DNA from: Pseudobacteriovorax antillogorgiicola
GTDB taxonomy: Bacteria; Bdellovibrionota_B; Oligoflexia; Oligoflexales; Oligoflexaceae
Direction of reading: 5' to 3'
Length of the DNA stretch: 64,000 nucleotides
Assembly: GCF_900177345.1 (NCBI RefSeq)
Contig: NZ_FWZT01000032.1
Location: 16,482-80,481 of the forward strand
A program made the position numbers and the translations under genes. This document shows, one piece after another, positions 1 through 8,967 of this stretch (the stretch's first letter is position 1; the number at the start of each line of letters is the position of its first letter). Below the pieces are notes generated by a model that worked only from the letters and a program-made list of their open reading frames with translations, made no database searches and was not told the origin of the DNA.

Positions 1-1024
1 CGTCTTTATATTGAACAATGATCTCCCGTCCGGCAAGAAAACTGTCTGCTGCAATCGTTAGGGTTCTATCTACGACCGAGTGACTTAGCAACTCTTGGCT
101 TTGGGCATCTTTGACGATAACTTGGCTTGGAGAGCTTGGTGCGCTGGCTAAGGAGTAGGCAAGTTGATCACCCTCGTTTAGGATGTAGTTGATCTGAACC
201 TTTGTTCCATCCCCAGGTGGTGGAACAAACTCTAGGATTCCTGTCTCCTGGCTAAATTGAAATAGATCCGGTGCAGCTGGAGCATCGTTGTAAAAAACTT
301 GAATCGATTTTTGGAGAGTACTGGAGCCTAAATTCTGGCGCGAGACCATCGGTTCGTCTCGCCGATACTGAACAGTCAAAGTTGCGTTGACACTTGGAGG
401 CGACACCAGGCTCAAGGTTTGGCCGGATACCGCATAAAGGTCCTGGCTCAGTGCCTGACTATTTAACGAAACTCTCAAAGTATCTGTGGCTGGAGGAGCC
501 ATAAGAATATAGTCTGTAATCGAATGATCATATCTCGCGACCACTGAGTTGCCGGCTGCAACACTCCCCGCTTCGAACATCACCCGTTGATTGGTGATTG
601 TATAGCCTGTGACCGGGGAGTCGTTCAATAGAATGGTTAGGGTTCCCGCACGGGCGGGCTTTGTTAGGTCAACAAAAAGGCCAGTACCGTTAGCAAGAAC
701 GGTGAGGTTCTCCTCGATGGATTCGTTACTTGTGAAAGTTTCATTGAATGCCTTACGGTCCACCTGAGAGAAACTGATCTCTTGCTGAGCAAGATTTGAG
801 ATCAGTGTAAAGCTCTGCTCTTTGATGGTGTTTTCAATGGTGAAGCTCTCTTCGGTTGTGGTTTGACCCCCAACTCGAAAAAGAAATTCAAATGCAGAAC
901 GTGCCGATAGATCGGCGTCGCTTGCTTGGCCTACGGTTCGTCGGTCGAGATCAGCTCTCTGAGCGTCCTTACAGCCGAGCACGAAGCTCAGCGCAACGAG
1001 CGCTGTCACAATATGGTATTTCAT
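1..1024 (-). CDS. Lipoprotein with tandem beta-type repeats, C-terminus beyond the window
   Basis: An uninterrupted reading frame starts at the ATG at 1024-1022, preceded by an AGGGG ribosome site, and runs off the left edge after about 341 codons, so the protein is partial. The N-terminus is a lipoprotein signal peptide: a short positive start, a hydrophobic stretch and the lipobox VLGC at residues 15-18, so it is probably anchored in the outer membrane. After residue 110 the sequence repeats a unit of roughly 70-80 residues, with the pattern short beta strand, N-D/S-x-P, Y/F-x-V/I, then a P/G-rich turn followed by V-x-Y. This suggests Ig-like or other beta-sandwich domains. No catalytic motif is visible. 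The function is unknown; a surface or adhesion role is only an inference. Confidence 0.75.
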   Translation of the reverse strand, partial: MKYHIVTALVALSFVLGCKDAQRADLDRRTVGQASDADLSARSAFEFLFRVGGQTTTEESFTIENTIKEQSFTLISNLAQQEISFSQVDRKAFNETFTSNESIEENLTVLANGTGLFVDLTKPARAGTLTILLNDSPVTGYTITNQRVMFEAGSVAAGNSVVARYDHSITDYILMAPPATDTLRVSLNSQALSQDLYAVSGQTLSLVSPPSVNATLTVQYRRDEPMVSRQNLGSSTLQKSIQVFYNDAPAAPDLFQFSQETGILEFVPPPGDGTKVQINYILNEGDQLAYSLASAPSSPSQVIVKDAQSQELLSHSVVDRTLTIAADSFLAGREIIVQYKD

Positions 1025-1203
1025 AATCCCCTCTATTAGCCCAACTTTATATCGGCTAGGGGTAGTCGAAACCTAAGAAATAGATATTAAGATAGCGAAA
1101 CTAGTATCTTGTAGAGGCGAATAGGAGGCTTCAGACAGGAGGCTCTAGCGCAAAAACACTAGTGCTTAACCAGATTTAGTTCAGGGTTTGGTTATTTCAG
1201 AGC

Positions 1204-1235
1204 GAAAAACTGCTGAGGGCTCTTGAGAACCCTCA
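1204..1235 (-). terminator. Rho-independent terminator after cysK
   Basis: On the minus strand a stem (TGAGGGTTC / GAGCCCTCA, one mismatch, loop TCAA) is followed after a few bases by TTTTT. It lies 14 bases after the cysK stop and closes the sulfur operon. Confidence 0.7.
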
Positions 1236-1248
1236 TAGTTCCCAATGG

Positions 1249-2193
1249 TTAAGCGTCTTCGAACAACCAAGTTGAGAGATAGCGCTCACCGCTACTTGGT
1301 AATATGGCAACGATTTCTTTGCCTTGATTTTCCACCCTTGAAGCAATTGCCACTGCGGCAGCGATGGCTGCCCCAGACGAGATGCCTCCCAGAATCCCTT
1401 CTTCCTTAGCAAGGCGTCGTGCCCACTGACCAGCTTCCTCGTTGCTGACTTGGATCACCTCGTCAATCAGTTCCGTGGCAAGGATATCGGGGATGAATCC
1501 TGCACCAATACCTTGGATTTTGTGAGGGCCTGGGTCTCCTCCTGATAATACGGGAGAGTCCTTTGGCTCAACAGCAATGGCATTTATTCCAGGTTTTAAT
1601 TCCTTCAGGACACTTGCGACACCTGTAATAGTTCCTCCAGTACCAACTCCTGAGATAATATAGTCGACGTTACCATCGGTATCATCCCAAATCTCCAGAG
1701 CCGTCGTTCGCCGATGAATATCTGGGTTCGAGGGGTTCTTGAACTGCTGAGGCATATAGTAACTTGGGTTCTGTTCTTTTATCTCAGTCGCCTTGCTAAT
1801 CGCACCGTTCATTCCTTTCTCCCCTGGGGTCAATACCAGCTCTGCACCAAGAGCTTTGAGCAGTTTTCGTCGCTCGATAGACATGGTGTCTGGCATAGTT
1901 AGAATGAGCTTATATCCTTTTGCTGCTGCAACAAATGCTAAACCGATCCCAGTGTTGCCACTGGTCGGTTCGACTATGGTAGCACCTGGTTTTAAAGTGC
2001 CATCAGATTCTGCTTGCTCCACCATATTCAAAGCAATACGATCTTTAACACTTGAGAGAGGGTTGAAAAACTCACACTTGACAATGATGTTTCCGGGCAG
2101 GTCCTTGTCTAATACATTGAGCCGAACGAGAGGTGTGTTGCCTACAGTTTCTAGGATACTCTTTGCAATTTTGGGTCGATGTAAACGGTTCAT
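1249..2193 (-). CDS. cysK: Cysteine synthase A (O-acetylserine sulfhydrylase)
   Basis: PLP-dependent fold type II enzyme that makes cysteine from O-acetylserine and sulfide in the cytoplasm. Visible motifs are the PLP lysine in SSVKDR (Lys50), the substrate loop PTSGNTG, the phosphate-binding GTGGTITG and the C-terminal SSGAA. At 314 residues it has the usual CysK length, and the insert and motif pattern fit CysK better than cystathionine beta-synthase. The start has AGGAG seven bases upstream. It is the last gene of the sulfur operon, 17 bases after cysE, whose product makes its substrate and normally forms the cysteine synthase complex with it. Expression probably follows the cysteine attenuator at the head of the operon. 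Confidence 0.95.
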   Translation of the reverse strand: MNRLHRPKIAKSILETVGNTPLVRLNVLDKDLPGNIIVKCEFFNPLSSVKDRIALNMVEQAESDGTLKPGATIVEPTSGNTGIGLAFVAAAKGYKLILTMPDTMSIERRKLLKALGAELVLTPGEKGMNGAISKATEIKEQNPSYYMPQQFKNPSNPDIHRRTTALEIWDDTDGNVDYIISGVGTGGTITGVASVLKELKPGINAIAVEPKDSPVLSGGDPGPHKIQGIGAGFIPDILATELIDEVIQVSNEEAGQWARRLAKEEGILGGISSGAAIAAAVAIASRVENQGKEIVAILPSSGERYLSTWLFEDA

Positions 2194-2210
2194 TTTTTTC
2201 TCCTATAAAT

Positions 2211-3080
2211 TTAAATTCCATCGCCATTAGTAAAGAAATTTTGCTGATAGCGTGACTGTTGAATGCGACTGTATGCAGGCAGACTCTGGGTGAGCCACAC
2301 GTTACCACCAATAATAGAGTGGTGACCAATTGTGATTGCGCCTAAGATCGTAGCGCCAGCGTAAACGGTGATATGACTTTCCAATGTCGGATGCCTAACT
2401 TGGCCTTTGATAATTGTGCCATCGGGATTTTTAGGAAAGCTTTTTGCACCTAGGGTCACTCCTTGGTAAAGAGTGCAGTGATCACCGATTACGGCCGTTT
2501 CTCCAATGACAACCCCAGTTCCATGGTCAATAAAGCAGGAGGAACCAATTTCGGCTCCAGGGTGAATGTCGATCCCGGTTTTTTGATGAGACAACGTGTT
2601 AATGAAGCGTGGGACTAAAGGCAGCTTTTCCTTAAAGAGCATATGGGCGAGTCGATGATGGCTTAGAGCGCGAATACTGGGGTAAGACATAGCAATTTCC
2701 AAAGGATCAGTGCTTGCGGGGTCGCGGTCCATGGCGGCTTGTATATCAAGACTAAGCTCTTCTTGTAAGGACGGTAGATAGTCGAGAAACTTTGCCATGA
2801 GTTGATCAGTGGCGGCTTCCGTCCATTTCTTTGGATAGAGTTTTTCGATTTGATTGGCTGCTCCGTGGAGCTTTTCTAGTAGATCACTAAGCTCAGAAAC
2901 AACATTCTCACTCTGATCGAGCGGCGACAACAACAAGGATTCAAAGTGCTCCAAAAGATCGATGCATGCTGACTTTATGTCTCTTAAATGAAAACCAGAG
3001 CGAAGCGAGGACTCTTTGAGCTGCTTGGCAATCAATTCGAGGGTCTGGCGATTTTTAATCAAATAGTCTTGTTTGGTCAT
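2211..3080 (-). CDS. cysE: Serine O-acetyltransferase
   Basis: Acetylates serine with acetyl-CoA to give O-acetylserine, the carbon skeleton for cysteine. The C-terminal half (about residues 165-289) is a left-handed beta helix of hexapeptide repeats with the catalytic pattern DIHPGAEIG, FIDHGTGVVIGE and GDHCTLYQGVTLG. The N-terminal 150 residues are helical. At 289 residues it is longer than the short EpsC-type enzymes and similar to longer CysE proteins. The last residues (NGDGI) end in isoleucine, as in CysE tails that insert into the CysK active site; this is an inference from family knowledge. The start overlaps the DUF2061 stop by 4 bases and has AAGGAA upstream. Confidence 0.93.
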   Translation of the reverse strand: MTKQDYLIKNRQTLELIAKQLKESSLRSGFHLRDIKSACIDLLEHFESLLLSPLDQSENVVSELSDLLEKLHGAANQIEKLYPKKWTEAATDQLMAKFLDYLPSLQEELSLDIQAAMDRDPASTDPLEIAMSYPSIRALSHHRLAHMLFKEKLPLVPRFINTLSHQKTGIDIHPGAEIGSSCFIDHGTGVVIGETAVIGDHCTLYQGVTLGAKSFPKNPDGTIIKGQVRHPTLESHITVYAGATILGAITIGHHSIIGGNVWLTQSLPAYSRIQQSRYQQNFFTNGDGI

Positions 3081-3340
3081 GCTAGATTCCTTTTTTCAGG
3101 TGAGACGTATGACTCCTGATCAGTTGGCATGGGATAAACCCGACCCCAGTGAACTGAGTTCCAAAGTCTTTCGTGCCCGTAATATAGAACCATTTTTGCG
3201 ATAGCTTCAAGACCTCCCACTGCAAGTGCGGCATGAAGGTCTTGGGTAAATATATAGACCAATAGGCCTGTAGCAAGGGTTGCAATGATGCGCCAGGAGC
3301 AAGTTTTGAGCAGCGACCTTTTGAGTGTTTCTTGACTCAT
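3077..3340 (-). CDS. DUF2061 small membrane protein of the sulfur operon
   Basis: An 87-residue protein with two predicted hydrophobic segments (about 17-33 and 36-55) and the family signature K-x-x-S-W-R near residue 15, followed by E-A-I-A-K-M-V-L-Y-Y-x-H-E-R-x-W-N near residue 45. These fit the DUF2061 family of short inner-membrane proteins, which are often found beside cysN/cysD or other sulfur genes; their biochemical function is not established. It overlaps cysN upstream and cysE downstream by 4 bases each (ATGA type), so it is translationally coupled to both. A role in sulfate or sulfite handling is an inference from context only. Confidence 0.85.
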   Translation of the reverse strand: MSQETLKRSLLKTCSWRIIATLATGLLVYIFTQDLHAALAVGGLEAIAKMVLYYGHERLWNSVHWGRVYPMPTDQESYVSPEKRNLA

Positions 3341-4854
3341 GACAGTGAACCTCCTGATAGAAGCAGTCGTCTCAACCGTTGTAGGTCATTTTCAGACCAT
3401 TCGCGCCAGAGAACACCTTCGGAATAATCTAATAGCTCACGGCGATTGGTGACTACAGGAATGTTGCTTTTAGAAATCTGTTTCAGCCACCACAAATCAA
3501 TTTCTGGAGACCCTGGCAGAGGACTGTTATCTATTAACAGCGTATTGGATTCCTGAATGAGACTTTTGAACAACTCAGAGTTTTGGCTATCGATAAAGTG
3601 CCATACAAGCTCGCGCTGGGACTTTGGGAGTTCTATAGGAAATTCAAAGCGTCCAGCGGCAACCGTGGCATATGTTTGCTCATCTACCAGCAAGAAACTA
3701 CCGAGGAGACGGGATGATTCGTAAGAACTAGCTCCAATTGTCGCTTGGCTTTCAATCACACATTGGCCAATATCATTTAGGCTTAGTCCTCTGGTTGCCT
3801 GAGTTTGGAGTGTGCTGAGATTCAACTTACTAAGAAGTTTGCTCAACCTAACCTTGAAGTAGCGACTGCGGTGTTTGAGCAGGTAGGTGCGACCTTCCTG
3901 GGCTTCATGGGCTGCAAACCAAACCAATGAGCTTTGCCAAGCGTAACTCTCTTGAATGGGGTTGTCTACATGGCTGATAATGGAGCCAGCTTGGATATCT
4001 AGGTTCTCTTCTAGCTCCACTAGAATCGATTGTCCTTCGCGAGCTTCTCCCTGTCGCTGATTCCCGCGATAGATAGCCTTGATGCGGCTGCGGCCATCTT
4101 CGGGGAAGACTTCAATAAAATCACCCTCCCGCAGAGTCCCATCAGTAACTTTGCCAGCGAAGCCACGAAAGTCCTGATGGGGGCGGATGACGTATTGAAC
4201 GGCGAGATGTCCGTGGCTATCACGACTTGGGCTGACATCGAGAGTTTCCAGATGTTCCAGCAGCGAAGGGCCACGATACCAGGGCATTGCTGTCGATTGC
4301 TTGGTAATGTTATCACCCTTTAAGGCACTCATGGGAAGCGCGAGACTTTCTGCAAATCCTAATTTTTGTGCCATGGCTAAAACTTGCTGCTCAATCTCAA
4401 GGTAGCGGTCTTCATCATAGGCGATACTATCCATCTTGTTGATGGCGAAGATCACGAGCGGAATTTTGAGAAGGTGGCTGATAGCAGTGTGGCGTTTGGT
4501 TTGCTCAGTAGGGCCCTGGCGGGCATCGACAAGTATGATCGCCAAATCAGCTGTGGACGCTCCTGTTGCCATGTTTCTTGTGTACTGCTCGTGACCGGGT
4601 GTATCGGCAAGGATAAATTTACGGCGAGGGCTAGCAAAATACTTGTAGGCCACATCGATGGTGATACCCTGTTCTCGCTCAGATTTGAGTCCGTCGGTAA
4701 GAGCAGCAAAGTTGAGGTCGCCTTGACCCTGAGTCGAGAGCTGATGCATTTGATCAGTCATGATTGATTGGCAATCGTGAAGGAGGCGTCCTATCAGTGT
4801 AGATTTGCCGTCATCAACACTACCAGCTGTGGATATTCGTAGAAGATTCTTCAT
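3337..4854 (-). CDS. cysN: Sulfate adenylyltransferase subunit 1 (GTPase)
   Basis: The GTPase subunit of ATP sulfurylase; with CysD it activates sulfate to APS, using GTP hydrolysis to drive the reaction. It has a translation-factor-type GTPase domain with the P-loop GSVDDGKST (residues 11-19), DTPGHEQYTRN and NKMD, then EF-Tu-like beta barrels to about residue 415. It has 505 residues against about 475 in E. coli; the last roughly 80 residues do not resemble the family barrel, and there is no second P-loop, so it is not a CysN-CysC fusion with APS kinase. The stop overlaps the DUF2061 start, and the cysD stop shares a base with the cysN start. Confidence 0.93.
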   Translation of the reverse strand: MKNLLRISTAGSVDDGKSTLIGRLLHDCQSIMTDQMHQLSTQGQGDLNFAALTDGLKSEREQGITIDVAYKYFASPRRKFILADTPGHEQYTRNMATGASTADLAIILVDARQGPTEQTKRHTAISHLLKIPLVIFAINKMDSIAYDEDRYLEIEQQVLAMAQKLGFAESLALPMSALKGDNITKQSTAMPWYRGPSLLEHLETLDVSPSRDSHGHLAVQYVIRPHQDFRGFAGKVTDGTLREGDFIEVFPEDGRSRIKAIYRGNQRQGEAREGQSILVELEENLDIQAGSIISHVDNPIQESYAWQSSLVWFAAHEAQEGRTYLLKHRSRYFKVRLSKLLSKLNLSTLQTQATRGLSLNDIGQCVIESQATIGASSYESSRLLGSFLLVDEQTYATVAAGRFEFPIELPKSQRELVWHFIDSQNSELFKSLIQESNTLLIDNSPLPGSPEIDLWWLKQISKSNIPVVTNRRELLDYSEGVLWREWSENDLQRLRRLLLSGGSLS

Positions 4855-5750
4855 TAGAAATAACCCTCCCGTTTCTTTTTTTCCATGGATGCTTCACCAT
4901 CATAGTCGATGATGCGGGTGACTCTCTCAGAAGTTTGCGCCTCCACAGTTTCACGGATGATATCATCAAGTGTTCGTGCTGTTGAGGGCACTGCTCCAGT
5001 ACAAGGTGCGCAACCCAGGGTTCTATAGCGGCTTGGAACGGGCACTGCATCCGGGTGATTGCCTAAACGGCCTACTGCAGGGATCAATTGACCCTGTTTT
5101 GAAATCATTGGTCGTGAAGCAGAGAAATAAAGTGGCACTATAGGAATGTTTTCCCGTTTAATATACAGCCAGATATCAAGTTCGGTCCAGTTAGAAAGAG
5201 GAAAGACTCTTAGACTTTCTCCGGGGTGAATCAGAGTATTAAAGCTATCCCATAGTTCTGGACGCTGATTTTTGGGGTCCCACTGTCCATGTTGATCGCG
5301 AAACGAGAAGAATCGCTCTTTCGCTCTCGACTTCTCTTCATCACGGCGGGCTCCACCTAGAGCAGCGTCGACCTCGTAGAGTTTAAGGGCGTCAAGCAAA
5401 GCCTTAGTCTTGAGCAGGCCACAGCAACGAAGGGTTCCTAATTTGCTGGGATGGGCCTCGTCTTTTATAGCTTCTTCATTGCGATAGACTTTGAGGTCCA
5501 CATCATAATGATCTTTTATCCGATCACGAAATGCGATCATTTCTGGGAATTTGTAACCCGTATCAATATGAAGCAAGGAGAATGGAATGCGACCTGGTGC
5601 AAATGCTTTACTAGCAAGGTGAAGCAGTGCAGAAGAGTCTTTTCCCACTGAATACAGCATGATCGGTCTTTCGAACTGACTGGCGACTTCACGGATCACG
5701 TAGATCGCTTCGTCTTCCAGATCGTTAAGATGTTTTTCATTCAGGTGCAT
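4854..5750 (-). CDS. cysD: Sulfate adenylyltransferase subunit 2
   Basis: Catalytic subunit of ATP sulfurylase, of the N-type ATP pyrophosphatase family. Visible motifs are the PP-loop YSVGKDSSALLHL, HIDTGYKFPE, GGARRDEEKSRAKER and the C-terminal GCAPCTGA. The frame is open upstream to 6008, but that extra part only reads through cysH in another frame. The chosen ATG at 5750 has a full AGGAGG eight bases upstream, begins with the usual MHLNEKHLNDLE, and gives 298 residues, the normal length. It overlaps the end of cysH by 14 bases, implying coupled translation. Confidence 0.93.
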   Translation of the reverse strand: MHLNEKHLNDLEDEAIYVIREVASQFERPIMLYSVGKDSSALLHLASKAFAPGRIPFSLLHIDTGYKFPEMIAFRDRIKDHYDVDLKVYRNEEAIKDEAHPSKLGTLRCCGLLKTKALLDALKLYEVDAALGGARRDEEKSRAKERFFSFRDQHGQWDPKNQRPELWDSFNTLIHPGESLRVFPLSNWTELDIWLYIKRENIPIVPLYFSASRPMISKQGQLIPAVGRLGNHPDAVPVPSRYRTLGCAPCTGAVPSTARTLDDIIRETVEAQTSERVTRIIDYDGEASMEKKKREGYF

Positions 5751-6459
5751 CTTCCTGCCTCCTATGGTTATGCAGACCACATTCCTTTTTTCTGCTTTTC
5801 TCCCACCACCAACGTCCAGATCGAAAGTCTTCTCCGGGACTAATGGCACGGGAGCACGGCTGGCAACCAATGCTGGGGTATCCTTGTTTATGAAGTCTGT
5901 TAAATGGTACTTGGTGGGAGTCGATGTAATCCCAAAGATCTTGCCAGCGCCAATTTTTGAGCGGATTGATTCGAACTCGGTTGTAACCATCGTCTTCGAA
6001 AAACGCAAGTGTTGAGCGATATGAAGACTGCTCTGCCCTTAAACCGGCAAACCAAGCATGTTGCTGATCAAGAGCTCTAGCAAGAGGCCTCACCTTACGT
6101 ACATGGCAGCAAGCTGTTCGAGCCTCAACAGACTGGTAGAAACCGTTGATTCCGTAACCCGCTACATAACGGCTAAGTTCGTCAGGCTCAGGATGAATGC
6201 TTCGAAAGCGGTTGCCATAGCGTTTTTCAGCGTCTTCTATAAGCTGATACGTTTCTATGGGGAGTCGCCCCGTATCGATATAAAAAATATCGATACTGTA
6301 GTCCTTCAGCATGTGAAGCAAAACCATATCCTCTAGCCCAAAACTTGATGCAAAAGACAAGCGATCCCCGAATCGTTTGATCCCATGATCAATGATGTCC
6401 TGGCTAGACCATCGGTGGGCTTCTTGGTTTAATTTATCGAGATTTAAGGATCGTATCAT
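5737..6459 (-). CDS. cysH: Adenylylsulfate (APS) reductase, CysH family, iron-sulfur type
   Basis: Reduces activated sulfate to sulfite with thioredoxin. The PP-loop-related nucleotide site is at SFASSFGLED (residues 36-45). The catalytic cysteine is in KKECGLH (Cys227). The additional pairs CCHVRK (Cys117-Cys118) and CQPC (Cys199, Cys202) are the four ligands of the [4Fe-4S] cluster that marks assimilatory APS reductases; PAPS reductases lack them. Since the operon has no APS kinase (CysC), direct reduction of APS is the consistent reading. The gene overlaps cysI upstream by 4 bases and cysD downstream by 14. Confidence 0.92.
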   Translation of the reverse strand: MIRSLNLDKLNQEAHRWSSQDIIDHGIKRFGDRLSFASSFGLEDMVLLHMLKDYSIDIFYIDTGRLPIETYQLIEDAEKRYGNRFRSIHPEPDELSRYVAGYGINGFYQSVEARTACCHVRKVRPLARALDQQHAWFAGLRAEQSSYRSTLAFFEDDGYNRVRINPLKNWRWQDLWDYIDSHQVPFNRLHKQGYPSIGCQPCSRAISPGEDFRSGRWWWEKSRKKECGLHNHRRQEDAPE

Positions 6460-8132
6460 TCTAAGCCCTCCTCGATTGGTTTAAGGTTAGCCAAGCCGAC
6501 ACGATCCACAAAATCACCAAAATCTTCGGTGGGCTCTCCCTGCTTAGACCACTGGGAAAAGGCAAAATCAAGATACCTATATATATCGTCGAGCTTGAGT
6601 TTATCGCCTATTTTCTTGGCTAGCCGTGTTCCCTCTTGGCTGCCACCTAAAAATAAAGCGTATTTGCCAGGTAATTGACCCACGAGGCCGATCTCAGCAG
6701 CATAGGGACGAGCACAACCGTTTGGGCAACCTGTGATACGAACGGTTGGTGCTCGTCGCCCTTGCCGATGTTTGTCAAATAGCTCTTGGATGCTAGAGAA
6801 GGTTGCTTCGCCAACTCTCTCACTTTCGGCTAGTGCCTTCACGCAGGTTGGCAGAGCAACACATGTCACGGCTCGATCAAAGATTCGGTTTGGGGAAAAA
6901 GGGCTAATGCCATTCTGATCCAAAATCGTTTCCACTTCGATTTGCTTTTCGGGATCGATTCCCTCCAGAATCAGATCTTGTTCAGCTGTGATTTGCACTT
7001 GTGTAACGTAGTGATCGATTATCTGGCGAAGAGCCGATTTCAGCTTGCGGTTTGGCTGATCTATAATGCGACCAGAAAGTAGATGCAAGCCCAAAGCTTT
7101 TTTGCCATTGGCTTGATCAAACCAACCCAAAGGCGATCTAGTCTTCCAGGGAGCAAGGGGGCGATCTTCAAAGTCGACACCGGCGCGACTGCTTACCTCA
7201 TGGCGAAACCAATCGACTCCTCGATGAGCAATGGTGTATTTGAGCCGAGCTTGGGAACGGTCCTCACGATTGCCGAAATCCCTTTGGGTCGTGACAATGG
7301 CTTCACTAATAGGGATAAGTTCTTTTTTAGGAATCCAGCCTAGATGATCAGCGAGCCTGGGAAAAGTCGCTTCGTTATTATGGGATGTGCCCATGCCGCC
7401 GCCAGCAAATATATGGTAGCCATCGATCACTCCACCATCGTTGAAAGTAGCGACGATGGCGAAGTCGTGAGTATAGATGTCGACACTGTTGTCACCTTCC
7501 GCACTTACAGCAATTTTAAACTTTCGGGGCAAATATCGGTCGCCATAGATCGTTTCTTGTTCATCGACGCGCACCGACTCACCATCGAGAAAGATATCGA
7601 AGTACGCCTGACTTCTAACTTCGAAGTGTTGCGAGATGAGTTCGGCCACATGATCAAGCTGCGCAAGCTTCGGGTCTCCCCAAGGGTTGACTGCCTGAGT
7701 TACATTGCGAACAACATCGCCACAGGCACCTGTGGTAGTTTGAAGTGATTGGTGAATCTTCTTGATGGAGTCTTCCACTTGAGATTTTAGAACACCATGT
7801 AATTGAATACTTTGTCTGGTGGTAAGCCTAATTCCGCCGCTGGAATATGCGCTTGCTAGATCGTCCCATACCCTCCAGCTTTCGGGGCTGAGACGCCCTC
7901 CCGGGATTCGGCCCCGAATCATCAAAGTAAAGGGTTTAGGGCCAAGCTTGCGCTCTGCTGGTGCGCGGCGATCTCGGTCTTTCTGCTGATACATGCCATG
8001 AAATTTAAGCAATTGCTCAGAATCATTGGTAAAGCGCTTGGCTTCGGGATCCTTAAGTTCTTCTTTGATTTTGCCTCGCAAGCCATGTGAACTTTGCTTG
8101 AGGCGTTCAATTTTGGTTAACTCTTGGCTCAT
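6456..8132 (-). CDS. cysI: Sulfite reductase hemoprotein (beta subunit)
   Basis: Six-electron reduction of sulfite to sulfide at a coupled siroheme and [4Fe-4S] centre. The cluster ligands are Cys424 and Cys430 in CVALPTC and Cys469 and Cys473 in CPNGC, with the same spacing (6, 39, 4) as E. coli CysI. Two nitrite/sulfite reductase ferredoxin-like halves are visible, and the 558-residue length is normal. No cysJ flavoprotein lies in the operon or elsewhere in the window, so the electron donor is unknown: a distant CysJ, another flavoprotein or ferredoxin. It sits between cobA, which starts siroheme synthesis, and cysH, overlapping cysH by 4 bases. Confidence 0.94.
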   Translation of the reverse strand: MSQELTKIERLKQSSHGLRGKIKEELKDPEAKRFTNDSEQLLKFHGMYQQKDRDRRAPAERKLGPKPFTLMIRGRIPGGRLSPESWRVWDDLASAYSSGGIRLTTRQSIQLHGVLKSQVEDSIKKIHQSLQTTTGACGDVVRNVTQAVNPWGDPKLAQLDHVAELISQHFEVRSQAYFDIFLDGESVRVDEQETIYGDRYLPRKFKIAVSAEGDNSVDIYTHDFAIVATFNDGGVIDGYHIFAGGGMGTSHNNEATFPRLADHLGWIPKKELIPISEAIVTTQRDFGNREDRSQARLKYTIAHRGVDWFRHEVSSRAGVDFEDRPLAPWKTRSPLGWFDQANGKKALGLHLLSGRIIDQPNRKLKSALRQIIDHYVTQVQITAEQDLILEGIDPEKQIEVETILDQNGISPFSPNRIFDRAVTCVALPTCVKALAESERVGEATFSSIQELFDKHRQGRRAPTVRITGCPNGCARPYAAEIGLVGQLPGKYALFLGGSQEGTRLAKKIGDKLKLDDIYRYLDFAFSQWSKQGEPTEDFGDFVDRVGLANLKPIEEGLE

Positions 8133-8153
8133 TGTAGTCTCCTATGGGTGTCG

Positions 8154-8951
8154 TTAAGCTTTCATGCGTTGATCGGGGCTAATGAATGGAGTTAGAGTGA
8201 TCGCTCCCTCAACCTGCTGGCTGGCTTGCCATTGAAGGAATAGATCAACTGTTGGTCCGATATAAATAATTCCAGGGCCGTCGATTGCCTTGGGCATACC
8301 ATACGATATGACATCCTCTAATGTTCTCACTTGCGCGTGGGGTTGCATCTTAGAATCTGACTCCACCATGGCCATAGGAGTCGTCCGAGATAGTCCGTGC
8401 TCAATCAGTTTTTCTGCAATAAGAGAAGTTTTTCGAGAGCCCATAAAGATGACTAGGGTTCCTTCGAACTGTGCCAGCTGCTGCCAGTCTTTTGAGTCTT
8501 GGCCCAAGGTATGGCCCTCGATAACCATGACCTTTCGCACCATCTCCCGATGGGTGAGGGGCAGAGCTATGGAGCTGGCAACACCGTTTAAAGAGCTAAG
8601 ACCAGGGACGATCTCACATGGAATTTGAGCTTTGAGGCAGGCTGTGAGTTCTTCGCCCCCACGACCAAAAATGAATGGATCGCCACCTTTGAGTCGAACC
8701 ACATGCTGGCCTTTTTTAGCCCAGCGAACTAAGAGGTCCTCGATCTCCCGTTGAGGAACTGTGTGGTGAGAGCAGCGCTTACCAACATGGAATCGAGGGA
8801 TTCCAGTTGGGATGACGGAAAGAAAATCTTCGCTTAATAAAGCGTCGTAGAAAACAACATCAGCTTGTTGAAGAGTGCGATAAGCCCTCATCGTAAGTAA
8901 ATCGGGATGACCTGGGCCTGCCCCAACGAGGCTCACCTTGCCATAAGTCAT
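8154..8951 (-). CDS. cobA: Uroporphyrinogen-III C-methyltransferase (SUMT)
   Basis: SAM-dependent methylation of uroporphyrinogen III to precorrin-2, the first step to siroheme for CysI. Family motifs are VGAGPGHPDLLT (SAM loop) at the N-terminus, VVRLKGGDPFIFGRGGEE and PGLSS. The frame is open to an ATG at 8972, but the ATG at 8951 is chosen because AAGGAG lies six bases before it; this gives 265 residues, the usual size of single-domain SUMT. The dehydrogenase/ferrochelatase half of CysG is absent, so siroheme completion must be encoded elsewhere. It is the first structural gene of the operon, downstream of the polycysteine leader. Confidence 0.93.
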   Translation of the reverse strand: MTYGKVSLVGAGPGHPDLLTMRAYRTLQQADVVFYDALLSEDFLSVIPTGIPRFHVGKRCSHHTVPQREIEDLLVRWAKKGQHVVRLKGGDPFIFGRGGEELTACLKAQIPCEIVPGLSSLNGVASSIALPLTHREMVRKVMVIEGHTLGQDSKDWQQLAQFEGTLVIFMGSRKTSLIAEKLIEHGLSRTTPMAMVESDSKMQPHAQVRTLEDVISYGMPKAIDGPGIIYIGPTVDLFLQWQASQQVEGAITLTPFISPDQRMKA

Positions 8952-8967
8952 AGCATGCTCCTTAAAT

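Noticed and set aside
5751..6008. Longer form of cysD beginning at 6008
   Set aside because: The extra 86 residues lie in another frame of cysH and have no cysD-like sequence; the ATG at 5750 has AGGAGG and gives the normal length.
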